A stretch of 64,000 nt of DNA. Origin: Amycolatopsis taiwanensis DSM 45107. Lineage in GTDB: Bacteria > Actinomycetota > Actinomycetes > Mycobacteriales > Pseudonocardiaceae. Positions within the stretch are counted from its first letter, which is position 1. Every line of letters starts with the position of its first letter. Shown in pieces: positions 39,849 to 48,327 of this stretch. The DNA lies in contig NZ_JAFB01000003.1 in NCBI RefSeq assembly GCF_000519205.1, forward strand, positions 331,428 to 395,427, given 5' to 3'. A program made the position numbers and the translations under genes. Below the pieces are notes generated by a model. It made no database searches. It saw nothing but the letters and a program-made list of their open reading frames with translations, and had not been told where the DNA came from.

Positions 39849-40510
39849 GGCGTCCGGCCCAGCTGGTAGCCGCGCCCCCGCACCGTGTCGATGATCTTCC
39901 GGCCCAGCTTGCGACGAAGGTAGTGCACGTAGGTGTCCACGACGACGTCGCTTTCCGCGTCGTCGAAGACGAGCCCGAGCAACTGGCTCCGCGAGAGTAT
40001 CTGCCGCGGCCGGGTCGCGAGCGCCGCCAGCAGGGCACATTCCCGCTCGGACAGCCGGACCGGCTCGGCCGTGTCGCACACCACCTGCCGGGTGTCCAGG
40101 TCGAGGCGCCCGCCGGGCAGGGGCAGCGAGCGCGCCACGTCCAGGTGCCGCCGGCGCAGGGCGCGCAGCCGGGCCAGCAGTTCGTCGATGTCGAACGGCT
40201 TGGGCAGGTAGTCCTCCGCGCCCGCGTCGAGCCCCGCCACCCGGTCGGCGGGGTTGCCCAGCGCGGACAGCACCAGCGTCGGGGTCACCACGCCGCGTTG
40301 CCGCAGGCGTGCCAGCAGGTCCAGGCCGTCGATCGCGGGCAGGCCGCGATCCAGCACGAGCACGTCGTAGTCGCGGGTGAGGCCCAGGTGGAGGCCGCGC
40401 TGCCCGTCGGCGGCCGGGTCGACGGTGTAGCCCTCCTCCGTCAGCAGGGAAGTGAGCATCTCGAGCAGCTGTGGGTCGTCCTCGACGACCAGCACGCGCG
40501 GCGCGTTCAC
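39845..40510 (-). CDS. OmpR-family response regulator
   Basis: A 221-residue regulator: receiver domain (VLVVEDDPQLLEML, phospho-acceptor Asp in VLVLDRGLP, Lys in YLPKPFD) and an OmpR/PhoB winged helix (LSERECALLAALATRPRQILSR...VDTYVHYLRRKLG). Its GTG overlaps the ApbE stop (4 nt) and its own stop overlaps the kinase start, so the pair is made in step with the flavin-transferase. It likely controls this operon among others. Confidence 0.92.
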   Translation of the reverse strand: MNAPRVLVVEDDPQLLEMLTSLLTEEGYTVDPAADGQRGLHLGLTRDYDVLVLDRGLPAIDGLDLLARLRQRGVVTPTLVLSALGNPADRVAGLDAGAEDYLPKPFDIDELLARLRALRRRHLDVARSLPLPGGRLDLDTRQVVCDTAEPVRLSERECALLAALATRPRQILSRSQLLGLVFDDAESDVVVDTYVHYLRRKLGRKIIDTVRGRGYQLGRTP

Positions 40511-41205
40511 AAGGTGATTGTCCCCGCGGTGGAAAACACCTTGCGGTCGGCATCGACAGCGAACACCGTGCAGCCGGGCCGGGCGGCGGCCCACTCGATG
40601 CCTTCGGCGCCCATCGCGAACGCGGCCGTCGAGGTCGCGTCCGCGATGGTCAGGTCGTCCGCGATCACCGTCAGGCTGACCAGCTCGCCTGCCGGGCGGC
40701 CGGTGCGGCCGTCGATGATGTGCGCGCCCCGCTCGTAGCTGCCGGAGGTCGCGACCGCCCGGTCCCGGATCGCGAACACCGCGCACACCTCGTGGGGCAG
40801 GTCGGGGTGGCGGATGCCGACCGACCACGGCCGCCCCGGCTCCGGTTCACCCGCCGCGACCACGTCCCCGCCCGCGTTGAGGCAGAAGTCGCGGATTCCT
40901 TCGGCGCGCAACAACTCCGCCGCGCGCTGCACCGCCCAGCCCTTGACCACACCGCACGGGTCGAGCGGCCGGCCGGGCAGCCGCGCGCGGAAGGCGCCAC
41001 CGGAGTCGCGTTCGAACTCGGCGCACAGGTCGAGGATCTCGATCAGTTCCGGGCTCGCCTCGCCGCCGCAGACCTCGCTGCCGGGGCGGAACGGGCTGAA
41101 CCTGCGGTCCGCCTCGCGCAGCCAGGCGAAAGCCGCGTCGCCGGGTTCGCCGTGCGGGGTGTGCAGGGAGACGGGCAAGCCCATGATGTGCTCGACACGT
41201 CGCAT
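40507..41205 (-). CDS. apbE: FAD:protein FMN transferase (ApbE family)
   Basis: A 232-residue enzyme that attaches FMN through a phosphoester to a Thr of flavoproteins. Seen: EHIMGLPVSLHTPHG, DRRFSPFRPGSEV, LDPCGVVKGWAVQRAAELL, GGDVVAAGE, SYERGAHIIDGRTGRP and the metal-binding TIADATSTAAFAMG. It is shorter than E. coli ApbE, as usual for actinobacterial forms without a signal peptide. Its ATG overlaps the stop of the FMN-binding protein by one base, and that neighbour is its obvious substrate. Confidence 0.93.
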   Translation of the reverse strand: MRRVEHIMGLPVSLHTPHGEPGDAAFAWLREADRRFSPFRPGSEVCGGEASPELIEILDLCAEFERDSGGAFRARLPGRPLDPCGVVKGWAVQRAAELLRAEGIRDFCLNAGGDVVAAGEPEPGRPWSVGIRHPDLPHEVCAVFAIRDRAVATSGSYERGAHIIDGRTGRPAGELVSLTVIADDLTIADATSTAAFAMGAEGIEWAAARPGCTVFAVDADRKVFSTAGTITL

Positions 41206-41618
41206 CAGTTGCCCTTCGCGTCGATGGCCGCCTGCAGCGACTGGGCGTAGGCCTCGCTGGTCGCGGTCGCCCCGGAAACGGTGTCGAGGTGGGCGCTCTG
41301 TGCTTGCAGGGCCTCCTGGCGCAGGGTGGGGGCCGCCCGCTGGGCGATCCGCTGGCTGTGCCGGTCCGACGGAGTGGTGATCATCTGCACGTCGGTGAGG
41401 CGGCCGCCGGAGAAGGTGGCGCGCACCTGGTACGGCCCGTAGTCGCTGTCCACCACGGGACCGTCGACCGTCTTGTCACCGCCGGGGCCGGTCGAAACCT
41501 GGGGCGGCGCGGCGGCCACGGGCGCAGCGGCCTGGACGGACGACGGACCGGGGTGGTACCGCAACAACGGGATCAGCCCGGCGAACAAGAGGAACAGCAC
41601 GACCACGGTCTTGCGCAC
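41205..41618 (-). CDS. FMN-binding domain protein, membrane-anchored
   Basis: A 137-residue protein: an N-terminal hydrophobic helix/signal anchor (residues 4-19, VVVLFLLFAGLIPLL), a Pro/Ala linker and an FMN-binding domain that ends with DTVSGATATSEAYAQSLQAA. The SGAT motif gives the Thr to which ApbE couples FMN. It probably carries electrons outside the membrane from the ferric-reductase-like protein encoded just upstream to an unknown acceptor. Confidence 0.92.
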   Translation of the reverse strand: MRKTVVVLFLLFAGLIPLLRYHPGPSSVQAAAPVAAAPPQVSTGPGGDKTVDGPVVDSDYGPYQVRATFSGGRLTDVQMITTPSDRHSQRIAQRAAPTLRQEALQAQSAHLDTVSGATATSEAYAQSLQAAIDAKGN

Positions 41619-41646
41619 GAGTCTCTCCTTAGCTGTTCGGAGCCGT

Positions 41647-42975
41647 TCAGGAGGCGAAGGCGAAACGCTCCGAGTGGAGCTGTTTTTCGGGGACGCCGAG
41701 CCGGACGAGGGTGCCTTTTACCGCGTTGGTCATCCCGGGTGGCCCGCACACGAAGACGTCACGGCGCCGCACATCCGGCACCATGCCCGCGATGTGGTGC
41801 GGCCCCATGACGGGCCCGTACCGGCCGACGGCGGTGGGCGGGCCGAGCACCACGTGCAGGCGCGCCCCGCACCAGCGGGCCAGCTGGTGCAGTTCGTTGG
41901 CCAGCACGGCGTCCTGCCGCCGGTTCGCGCGGTAGATCACCACGATGTCGTCGCGGGCCCAGGCGAACTCCTCCAGCAGGGCGCGAATCGGTGTCACGCC
42001 GACGCCACCGGCGATCAGCAACACGTGGCGGCCGGTGCGCTTGTCCGAGGTGAAGGCACCGTACGGTCCTTCGGCCAGCACCCGGGTGCCCGGCGGGATC
42101 CGTTGCAACCACGCGCTTCCGTCCCCGAGCGCCTTCACGGTTATCCGCAGGTACTTCCCGTCGGGCATGGCGGAAAGCGAGTACGGGTGGGCCTCCCACC
42201 AGCGGTCGCGGGTGAGGAACCGCCAGAGGAAGAACTGCCCGGCGCGCGCGGGCAGGCGTTCCAGGTGCCGGCCGCCGATCCACACCGTGACCACGTCCCG
42301 GCTTTCCCGCACCACCGACACCACCCGCAACTGGTGCCGCAGGTTGCGCAGCACCGGGACGCCCACCCTGGACAGGGCGACCGCGGTGAGGGCGGCGCCG
42401 TAGAGCGTCCACCAGTAGGCCTGGCCGACCGGCGAACCGGTGAAGTCCTGACCGGTGGTGACCTGGTGGAAGAACGCGAGCACGATCGCGCCGTAGCCGA
42501 ACAGGTGCACGAAATGCCAGGTCTCGTAGCGGATCCGGCGGCGCATCGCGCGGGCCGAGGTGAGGCCGAGCGCGATGAGCAGGCTGATGGCGATGGTCGC
42601 CTTCCCCACGTCCTCCGTGTGGAACACGAGCGTGTCCAGCTCCGGAACCACGGAGGTGCCGTCCTGTGCGGAGTAGCCGAGCGTGATGAACACGACGTGC
42701 GCGACGACGAGCCACACCACCCAGAAGCCGCTCCACCGGTGCCAGGCGGTAAGCCGGTCCATCCCGAGGCGGGACTCGAGCCACGGCAGCCGCGCGATCA
42801 GCACGAACTGGAGGACGAGGGCGAGCGCGCCGTACAGCCCGGTGAGCCTGCCGAGGCCCATCAGCAGGCCACCGGGGGCAGCCAGCTCGGTCAGACCGTT
42901 ACCGAGCACGAACAGATCGGTCGCCCAGGCTCCGTTGAGCGCGAGGAGGGCGAACAACCACCAGGTCACGGTCAC
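41647..42975 (-). CDS. Ferric-reductase-like transmembrane flavohaem oxidoreductase
   Basis: A 442-residue inner-membrane protein. The N-terminal half has about six helices with histidines placed for haem binding (HRWSGFW, VAHVVFI, WHFVHLFGY, FFHQV); the C-terminal half is a ferredoxin-reductase-like FAD/NAD(P)H module (HPYSLSA, LIAGGVGVTPIRALLEE, VFVCGPPGMTNAV). It would pass electrons from NAD(P)H across the membrane, most simply to the FMN protein encoded next. First gene of the five-gene operon ending with the two-component system. Confidence 0.92.
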   Translation of the reverse strand: MTVTWWLFALLALNGAWATDLFVLGNGLTELAAPGGLLMGLGRLTGLYGALALVLQFVLIARLPWLESRLGMDRLTAWHRWSGFWVVWLVVAHVVFITLGYSAQDGTSVVPELDTLVFHTEDVGKATIAISLLIALGLTSARAMRRRIRYETWHFVHLFGYGAIVLAFFHQVTTGQDFTGSPVGQAYWWTLYGAALTAVALSRVGVPVLRNLRHQLRVVSVVRESRDVVTVWIGGRHLERLPARAGQFFLWRFLTRDRWWEAHPYSLSAMPDGKYLRITVKALGDGSAWLQRIPPGTRVLAEGPYGAFTSDKRTGRHVLLIAGGVGVTPIRALLEEFAWARDDIVVIYRANRRQDAVLANELHQLARWCGARLHVVLGPPTAVGRYGPVMGPHHIAGMVPDVRRRDVFVCGPPGMTNAVKGTLVRLGVPEKQLHSERFAFAS

Positions 42976-43059
42976 GGATCAAGTGTGGGCTGACTTTCTG
43001 GGTGAAGTCTTGGAGCCGCCGGAGGGCCCTCGGCCGGCTCCCCGCCCCACCGGCGGCGG

Positions 43060-43419
43060 TCAGCCAGGCAGCGGGGTCAGCCGGTAGGACGCCGCGGAGA
43101 TGTCCGGCAGTTCGGTGAAGACGGTGCCGATCGAGGTGGTGCACTGGGTGTCGGAGTACAGCGTGAGTGCCGCGCCGTCACCGAAACCGCGCGCGGCGGA
43201 CCGCGCCACGGGAAGGCCGAGATCGCTCACCGGATGGCAGCCGGTGTCGGACGAAACGGTAACCCGCGTGCCGGTGAATCCGGCACCGGAGAACAGGCAG
43301 TAGCCGCTCTGCTGGCAGTGGGGGCTGACGTCGGCGAGAGCCGCCGGGGCGGCGAGCGCGCTGCCCGCGAGCGCCAGTGCCGCCACCGCGCCGGCTATCC
43401 CGATCTGTCGAGTACGCAT
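43060..43419 (-). CDS. Secreted peptidase-inhibitor I36-like protein
   Basis: A 119-residue secreted protein: signal peptide (RTRQIGIAGAVAALALAGSALA) followed by a mature domain of about 90 residues with four cysteines and the gamma-crystallin-like pattern CLFSGAGFTGTRVTV of the I36 (SMPI-type) metalloprotease inhibitors. The start at 43419 follows GGGAGGA. The inhibitory role is family-based. It is a single gene, divergent from pxpB. Confidence 0.82.
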   Translation of the reverse strand: MRTRQIGIAGAVAALALAGSALAAPAALADVSPHCQQSGYCLFSGAGFTGTRVTVSSDTGCHPVSDLGLPVARSAARGFGDGAALTLYSDTQCTTSIGTVFTELPDISAASYRLTPLPG

Positions 43420-43532
43420 GGTTCCTCCCAGTTTTGCGGACGACCTCGGCAGCGGCCGCTCCGACATCGTTACCTTCCCGGCGCCGCCCCGTCCTGGCAA
43501 GGCCTCGCGATCAAAAGGGCCCAACAAGAGCA

Positions 43533-43574
43533 TTGACGGATCGTTGAACAATCCTTAGGTTCAAGGTTCGAACT
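43533..43574 (+). promoter_or_regulatory. Promoter and inverted repeat before pxpB
   Basis: TTGACG (43533-43538) and TAGGTT (43556-43561) with a 17-bp spacer form a good sigma-70-type promoter. An inverted repeat TTGAAC-N9-GTTCAA (43544-43564) covers the -10, and the palindrome GTTCGAAC follows (43566-43573). Both are plausible repressor sites; the regulator is not known. Confidence 0.55.
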
Positions 43575-43586
43575 AGGAGTGCTGGG

Positions 43587-44219
43587 ATGAACGTTCTACC
43601 CTGCGGCGACCAGGCGTTCCTGGTCGAGGCCGGCGACACCGCGACCGTACTGGGCCTGTACGCGGCGCTCGCCGATCCGAGACCGGACGGCGTAACCGAC
43701 CTGGTGCCCGCCGCCGAGACCCTGCTGGTCCGCTTCGACCCCGCCCGCATCGACCCGGGCGCGCTCGTCCAGCGCATCGCGCGCACCGAGCCGGCCACCG
43801 AGGCGGGCACCGCCGGTACGCGCGGCGGTGAACTCGTCACCATTCCGGTCGTCTACGACGGGCAGGATCTCGCCGACGTCGCCGAGCGCACCGGACTCGC
43901 GATCCGTGACGTGATCTCCGTGCACACCGCCGCCGAATACACCGTCGCCTTCGCCGGTTTCGCCCCGGGCTTCGGCTACCTGACCGGGCTCGATCCCCGG
44001 CTGCGGCTGCCCCGCCTGGAAACCTCACGGACCCGCGTGCCGGCCGGGTCGGTGGCGATCGCGGGCGATTACAGCGGTGTCTACCCGCGCACCTCCCCCG
44101 GCGGCTGGCGGCTGCTCGGCCGCACCGGCATCGCGCTCTGGGACACCGGCCGCACGGTGCCGGCGTTGCTGCGGCCGGGGGTCCGGGTCCGGTTCACGGC
44201 GGTCGCCGGTGAAGCTTGA
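43587..44219 (+). CDS. pxpB: 5-oxoprolinase subunit B (KipI-like)
   Basis: A 210-residue subunit of the ATP-dependent 5-oxoprolinase (PxpABC), which opens pyroglutamate to glutamate. Seen: VLPCGDQAFLVE at the start, VTIPVVYDG, VAFAGFAPGFGYLTGLDP, LETSRTRVPAGSVAIAGDYSGVYPRTSPGGWRLLGRT. AGGAG precedes the ATG. It overlaps pxpC by 11 nt. PxpA is not in the window, which is unusual because pxpA, pxpB and pxpC are normally adjacent. Confidence 0.93.
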   Translation: MNVLPCGDQAFLVEAGDTATVLGLYAALADPRPDGVTDLVPAAETLLVRFDPARIDPGALVQRIARTEPATEAGTAGTRGGELVTIPVVYDGQDLADVAERTGLAIRDVISVHTAAEYTVAFAGFAPGFGYLTGLDPRLRLPRLETSRTRVPAGSVAIAGDYSGVYPRTSPGGWRLLGRTGIALWDTGRTVPALLRPGVRVRFTAVAGEA

Positions 44220-45069
44220 GGTTCTGCGGCCGGGCCCGCTGACGACCGTGCAGGATCTGGGCAGGCCGGGGCTCGGTGCGCTCGGCGTCAGCCGGTCCGG
44301 CGCCGCCGACGAGAGATCGTTGAAGCTGGCGAACCGGCTCGTCGGCAACCACGAAGGCGCCGCGTGCCTTGAAGTCACCTTCGGCGGGCTGGCGCTGAAG
44401 GCTCGCCTGGCGACGTGGATCGCGGTCACCGGAGCGGTGTGCTCCCTGCGCCGGAACGGCCGGGCGGAGGGCATGAACGCGCACCTGCGCGTCGAGCCCG
44501 GCGACGAGATCGTCTTGGACCCGCCGTCGGCCGGGTTGCGCAGCTACCTCGCCGTCCGCGGCGGGATCGGCGTCGCCCCGGAACTCGGCTCCCGCTCGAC
44601 CGACCTGCTGTCCGGGATCGGCCCGTCCGCGGTCGCCGCCGGAGACCTGCTGCCCGTCGGCCGGGACATCGCCGGCCCGCTGCCCGCGATCGACGTCGCC
44701 CCGGTCGCCGCGCCGTCACGCGCGCCGCTCACCGTGCGGGTGCGCCTGGGCCCCCGGGCCGACTGGTTCACCCCGGACGCCCTGCGGACCTTCACCGAGG
44801 CGGAATACGTCGTCACCCCGCACAGCAACCGGGTCGGCGTCCGCCTGGACGGGCCGCCGCTGGCCCGTGCCCGCACCGGCGAACTGGTCAGCGAGGGCAT
44901 GGTGCCCGGCGCGGTGCAGGTGCCGCCGTCCGGGAAACCCGTGCTGTTCCTGGCCGATCACCCGGTCACCGGCGGCTACCCGGTGATCGGCGTCGTGCTC
45001 GCCCGGGATCTGCCGGTGGCCGGCCAGGCCGCGCCCGGGCAGGCCGTCTCGTTCCGGGCTGTGTCGTAA
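44209..45069 (+). CDS. pxpC: 5-oxoprolinase subunit C (KipA-like)
   Basis: A 286-residue subunit with the family opening KLEVLRPGPLTTVQDLGRPGLGALGVSRSGAADERS, then LAVRGGIGVAPELGSRSTDL and SEGMVPGAVQVPPSGKPVLFLADHPVTGGYPVI. Its GTG lies inside the end of pxpB (11-nt overlap), so the two are co-translated, as the PxpB-PxpC complex needs. Length and motifs are complete. Confidence 0.93.
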   Translation: MKLEVLRPGPLTTVQDLGRPGLGALGVSRSGAADERSLKLANRLVGNHEGAACLEVTFGGLALKARLATWIAVTGAVCSLRRNGRAEGMNAHLRVEPGDEIVLDPPSAGLRSYLAVRGGIGVAPELGSRSTDLLSGIGPSAVAAGDLLPVGRDIAGPLPAIDVAPVAAPSRAPLTVRVRLGPRADWFTPDALRTFTEAEYVVTPHSNRVGVRLDGPPLARARTGELVSEGMVPGAVQVPPSGKPVLFLADHPVTGGYPVIGVVLARDLPVAGQAAPGQAVSFRAVS

Positions 45070-45291
45070 GTACGGGAGTCGCCGCGTCGCAGAGTGCTTT
45101 CTCAAAGTCCGTGTTTCCGTTCGAGATAACCAGGGGCACGCGCGCCGGAGGCCTCGGATTCGGGGAGGCAGGCCGCCGGCCTGGGAAGGCAAGGATCGCG
45201 CGGGAGCCACGGCCTGGCTACCCGAATCCGATCGCGTGCACTTTCAAACCCAGCCTATGGTCGTGGGTGGGACCAGACCAAGGGAGCGCTC
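45070..45291 (+). promoter_or_regulatory. Structured leader or terminator region before the GH172 gene
   Basis: A 222-bp gap with a long-range perfect 11-bp pairing (TCGGATTCGGG at 45154-45164 with CCCGAATCCGA at 45221-45231). The enclosed 56 nt contain a hairpin AGGCC-GCC-GGCCT (45170-45182). The arrangement looks like a closed RNA domain upstream of the GH172 ribosome site (AGGGAG), or a pxpC terminator. It matches no riboswitch I know. Confidence 0.4.
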
Positions 45292-46371
45292 ATGGCGGAG
45301 ATCTGGCGGCTGGAAAACGGGGTCACGCGGTCGGTCAGCGCGGAGAACTTCACCGGCGCGAAGGGCGGCGGCGGCGCGGCCACCAGCGGCACCGGCGCGG
45401 GAGCGGCTCGAGACCTCGGCCGGGGCTGGAAGGTGTCGCCGTCGATCGACCTCGCGCGCGGCGACACCGCGACCCTCGCCGACGTGGACGGCCCCGGGAT
45501 CGTCGAGCACATCTGGCTGACCACCGACCGGGGGAGCCTGCGCGACCTGGTGTTCCGGATGTACTGGGACGCAGAGGAGCACCCGTCGGTCGAGGTGCCG
45601 CTCGGTGACTTCTTCTGCAACGGCTGGGGCGAGCTCGCTCTCCTCGACTCGGAAATGATCGTGGTCGCCCCCGCCGGCGGGCTCAACAGCTACTGGCCGA
45701 TGCCGTTTCGCCGGCACGCACGCATCACCCTGGAAAACCGGAGCAAACGCGGCGTTCCGGTGTACTACCAGATCACTTTCACCCGCCGGGACCTGCCCGA
45801 GGAAGCCGCCTATCTGCATGCCACGTGGCGGCGCGTGAAACCGCTGGGCAGCCCGGCAATCCATACCATTGTGGACGGTGTGCGCGGCCGGGGCCACTAT
45901 GCCGGCACGTACCTGGCGATCGAGCCGGGCGCGCCCGGCTGGTGGGGCGAGGGCGAGTTGAAGTTCTTCCTCGACGGCGACGAGGAGTTCCCCACCATTT
46001 GCGGAACCGGGACCGAGGACTATTTCGGCGGCGCCTGGAACTTCGACGTCAACGGCCGGTATGTCCCCTATTCCACCGCGTATCTCGGCCTGCCCCAGGT
46101 GTTGCCGCCGGAGGAGATCTACCAGCCGCACCAACGGTTCGGCGCCTACCGCTGGCACGTACGCGATCCGATCCGGTTCGAAACGGACCTGCGGGCGACC
46201 GTCCAGGCGCTGGGCTGGCAGTCCGGCGGGCGCTACCTGCCGCTGGAAAACGCCGACATCGCCACGACCGCCTTCTGGTACCAGACCGAACCGCACGTCC
46301 CGTACGATCCCCTGCCCGGCAAACTCGGCGGGCAGCCCAGCCGGTTGAAGGCATTGTTCCGCCGCAGCTGA
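45292..46371 (+). CDS. GH172 (DUF2961) family glycoside hydrolase
   Basis: A 359-residue single-domain protein of the DUF2961/GH172 family, whose characterised members act on difructose dianhydride and on D-arabinofuranosyl linkages, including mycobacterial-type arabinan. Seen: GPGIVEHIWLT, FRMYWDAEEHPSVEVPLGDFF, NSYWPMPFRRHARITLENRS, GHYAGTYLAIEPG and ICGTGTEDYFGGAWNF, which carries candidate catalytic acids. No signal peptide, so it acts inside the cell or is exported otherwise. Many Pseudonocardiaceae have arabinogalactan walls, so turnover of their own arabinan is a possible role (inference). Confidence 0.85.
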   Translation: MAEIWRLENGVTRSVSAENFTGAKGGGGAATSGTGAGAARDLGRGWKVSPSIDLARGDTATLADVDGPGIVEHIWLTTDRGSLRDLVFRMYWDAEEHPSVEVPLGDFFCNGWGELALLDSEMIVVAPAGGLNSYWPMPFRRHARITLENRSKRGVPVYYQITFTRRDLPEEAAYLHATWRRVKPLGSPAIHTIVDGVRGRGHYAGTYLAIEPGAPGWWGEGELKFFLDGDEEFPTICGTGTEDYFGGAWNFDVNGRYVPYSTAYLGLPQVLPPEEIYQPHQRFGAYRWHVRDPIRFETDLRATVQALGWQSGGRYLPLENADIATTAFWYQTEPHVPYDPLPGKLGGQPSRLKALFRRS

Positions 46372-46411
46372 GCGACACGCCGGAGAGGCAACTGCGGGCA
46401 GTGCACCGGCG

Positions 46412-48295
46412 TCACAGGTAGCGCGGGGCGTCGTAGAGGATCCGGTCCGCGGCCTTCTCAGCGAGCATGTAGACCGCCGTGCCGAGGAAAAACCCGGGAA
46501 TATGCGGGAAAACCGAGGCATCGGCAACGCGCAGGCGCCGGGTACCGAAGACCCGGAACCGGCTGTCGACGACCGCGCCCGGATCGCTCGGGACACCCAT
46601 GCGCGCGGTTCCGCATGCCTGATGCCCCCACGCCTCGTCACGCACGAAACGGCGCAACTCGTCGGTGCCTGAGACGGCGGCTCCCGGCACAATTTCCTTG
46701 TGTACCACCGTTCTTGCGCGGTGCATGATGTCGCGGGCCAACTCGATTCCGCGCACCATGCCGTCAAGGTCCTCCCCTGTCGCGTCCTCGGATTCCTCGA
46801 AGTAGTGGAAAAAAACCCGCGGCGGCACCCGGGGATCGTTGCTGACGAGTTCGACCCGCCCCGCCCGGTTGGCCGTGTGCGCCTTCAGCACGGTCCAGGT
46901 GAAGTGCCGCCGGTTCCGCTCCAGTTCCGCGGCATAGCCGGGGTGATACCCGTGGAAGTTCGCGGGCAGCCCGTACAGGAACAGATCCGGCACCGGCAGT
47001 TCGGGCCGCGACCGCGCGGTGAGCGCGGCGACCGCGCCGTTGGAGGTGTAGACGCCACGGCCCGTGGTCCAGTCGTTGAAGCATCGGTCATAGCGGCTGC
47101 CGCCCGGCGGGGCGAACGTGCAGTCGTCGAACGCGCCGAAATCCCGGTTCAACTCGTAGACCACCCCGGCCTCGTAGTGATCCTGCAGGTTCGCACCGAC
47201 CCCCGGCAGGTCGAGGCGGACGTCGATCCCGCACCGGTGCAGCTCGTGGCGCGGCCCGATACCGGAGAGCATCAGCACTTGCGGCGTGTTGAACGCGCCC
47301 CCGGCGAGGATCACCTCGCCCCGCACGTCGACCTGCTCGGTGGGTGGCGGCCAGACGTCGCGCTTGGCACGGGGGTCCGCGCCGTAGGCATGCGGCTGCC
47401 GCGCGAACTCCACGCCGCGGGCGACCGTGCCCAACCGGTCGAACAGGACCCGGGTGACCAGGCAACCGGTGCGGACGGTCAGCTTGTTCGGGTAGAGGCG
47501 TTCCACCTTCTCGACCAGTTCACGCGGGCCCGAGCGGCGGCCGCGCGCGGTGGCCAGCGGTATCCGCCACAACCCGGCGCAGGCGTCCCGCCGGACCCGC
47601 CAGTCGTTGGGATCGGGACAGCCGCGGAGGGTTTCGAACCCGGTGAGCGGACGGTCCAGCATCGCGGCGAGCGCACCCTCGGCCGCCTTCAGCAGGAGCC
47701 GCACCAGTGCCGGGTCGCGCAGCGCGTCCGTGGGCTTGGCCAGCGAGGTGCCCAGCCAGCCGTCGAACCCGTGACGGCTGCGGTTCGCCAGCCAGTTCGG
47801 CAGGGGCAGCCGCGCCAGGACCTCCGCCAGCACCGGGTTTTTCGACGTGAGCAGCGGTCGACGGCGGTAGGTGCAGTGTTCCAGCCGCTCGAACCAGCGC
47901 CGCATCCAGATGGCCCGCCACGACTGATCGCCGGTGGCGCGCGCGATCGCCTCCCAGTCGAGGTCGTGCGGGTACCAGGTGATCATCGCGTTGTGCGCGG
48001 TGCACCCGCCGAGCGAAGCGGCGCGCGGATACCAGACGCCGTCGTGGGCCGCGAGATACTTGCTGTCCCGCTGCTGCTGCTCGTCGTCGGCCCAATGGCG
48101 GACGTAGAAATCCCACCGCAGATCCTCGTTCTCGGTGGCGAACGCGTGGAAGGCCGGCACCTCGTAGTCGGGCCCGGTCTCGCGGCCACCGGCCTCCAGC
48201 AGCAGCACCTCGAAGCCGGCCTCGGCGAGCCGGGCCGCGATCGGGCCGCCGCCCGCGCCCGAACCGACCACGACGTAATCGTATTCCTCGCTCAC
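46412..48295 (-). CDS. GMC-family FAD oxidoreductase
   Basis: A 627-residue flavoprotein: FAD-binding YDYVVVGSGAGGGPIAARLAEAGFEVLLLEAG at the N-terminus, WYPRAASLGGCTAHNAMI, the second GMC signature GAFNTPQVLMLSGIG, and a C-terminal HQACGTARMG with the catalytic His, then DASVFPHIPGFF. It oxidises an alcohol, substrate unknown (cholesterol-oxidase/choline-dehydrogenase superfamily). The GTG start at 48295 has no ribosome site of its own but overlaps the stop of an 11-residue upstream ORF. Divergent from the sulfite-oxidase-like gene. Confidence 0.9.
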   Translation of the reverse strand: MSEEYDYVVVGSGAGGGPIAARLAEAGFEVLLLEAGGRETGPDYEVPAFHAFATENEDLRWDFYVRHWADDEQQQRDSKYLAAHDGVWYPRAASLGGCTAHNAMITWYPHDLDWEAIARATGDQSWRAIWMRRWFERLEHCTYRRRPLLTSKNPVLAEVLARLPLPNWLANRSRHGFDGWLGTSLAKPTDALRDPALVRLLLKAAEGALAAMLDRPLTGFETLRGCPDPNDWRVRRDACAGLWRIPLATARGRRSGPRELVEKVERLYPNKLTVRTGCLVTRVLFDRLGTVARGVEFARQPHAYGADPRAKRDVWPPPTEQVDVRGEVILAGGAFNTPQVLMLSGIGPRHELHRCGIDVRLDLPGVGANLQDHYEAGVVYELNRDFGAFDDCTFAPPGGSRYDRCFNDWTTGRGVYTSNGAVAALTARSRPELPVPDLFLYGLPANFHGYHPGYAAELERNRRHFTWTVLKAHTANRAGRVELVSNDPRVPPRVFFHYFEESEDATGEDLDGMVRGIELARDIMHRARTVVHKEIVPGAAVSGTDELRRFVRDEAWGHQACGTARMGVPSDPGAVVDSRFRVFGTRRLRVADASVFPHIPGFFLGTAVYMLAEKAADRILYDAPRYL

Positions 48296-48327
48296 CGCGG
48301 GAAATTCGCCGCTTCCGGAATCACCAT
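48292..48327 (-). CDS. 11-codon upstream ORF coupled to the GMC gene
   Basis: A tiny ORF (Met-Val-Ile-Pro-Glu-Ala-Ala-Asn-Phe-Pro-Arg) has a strong GGGAGGA ribosome site, and its TGA overlaps the GTG of the GMC oxidoreductase. The arrangement suggests that translation of the oxidoreductase depends on ribosomes finishing this peptide. Confidence 0.5.
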   Translation of the reverse strand: MVIPEAANFPR

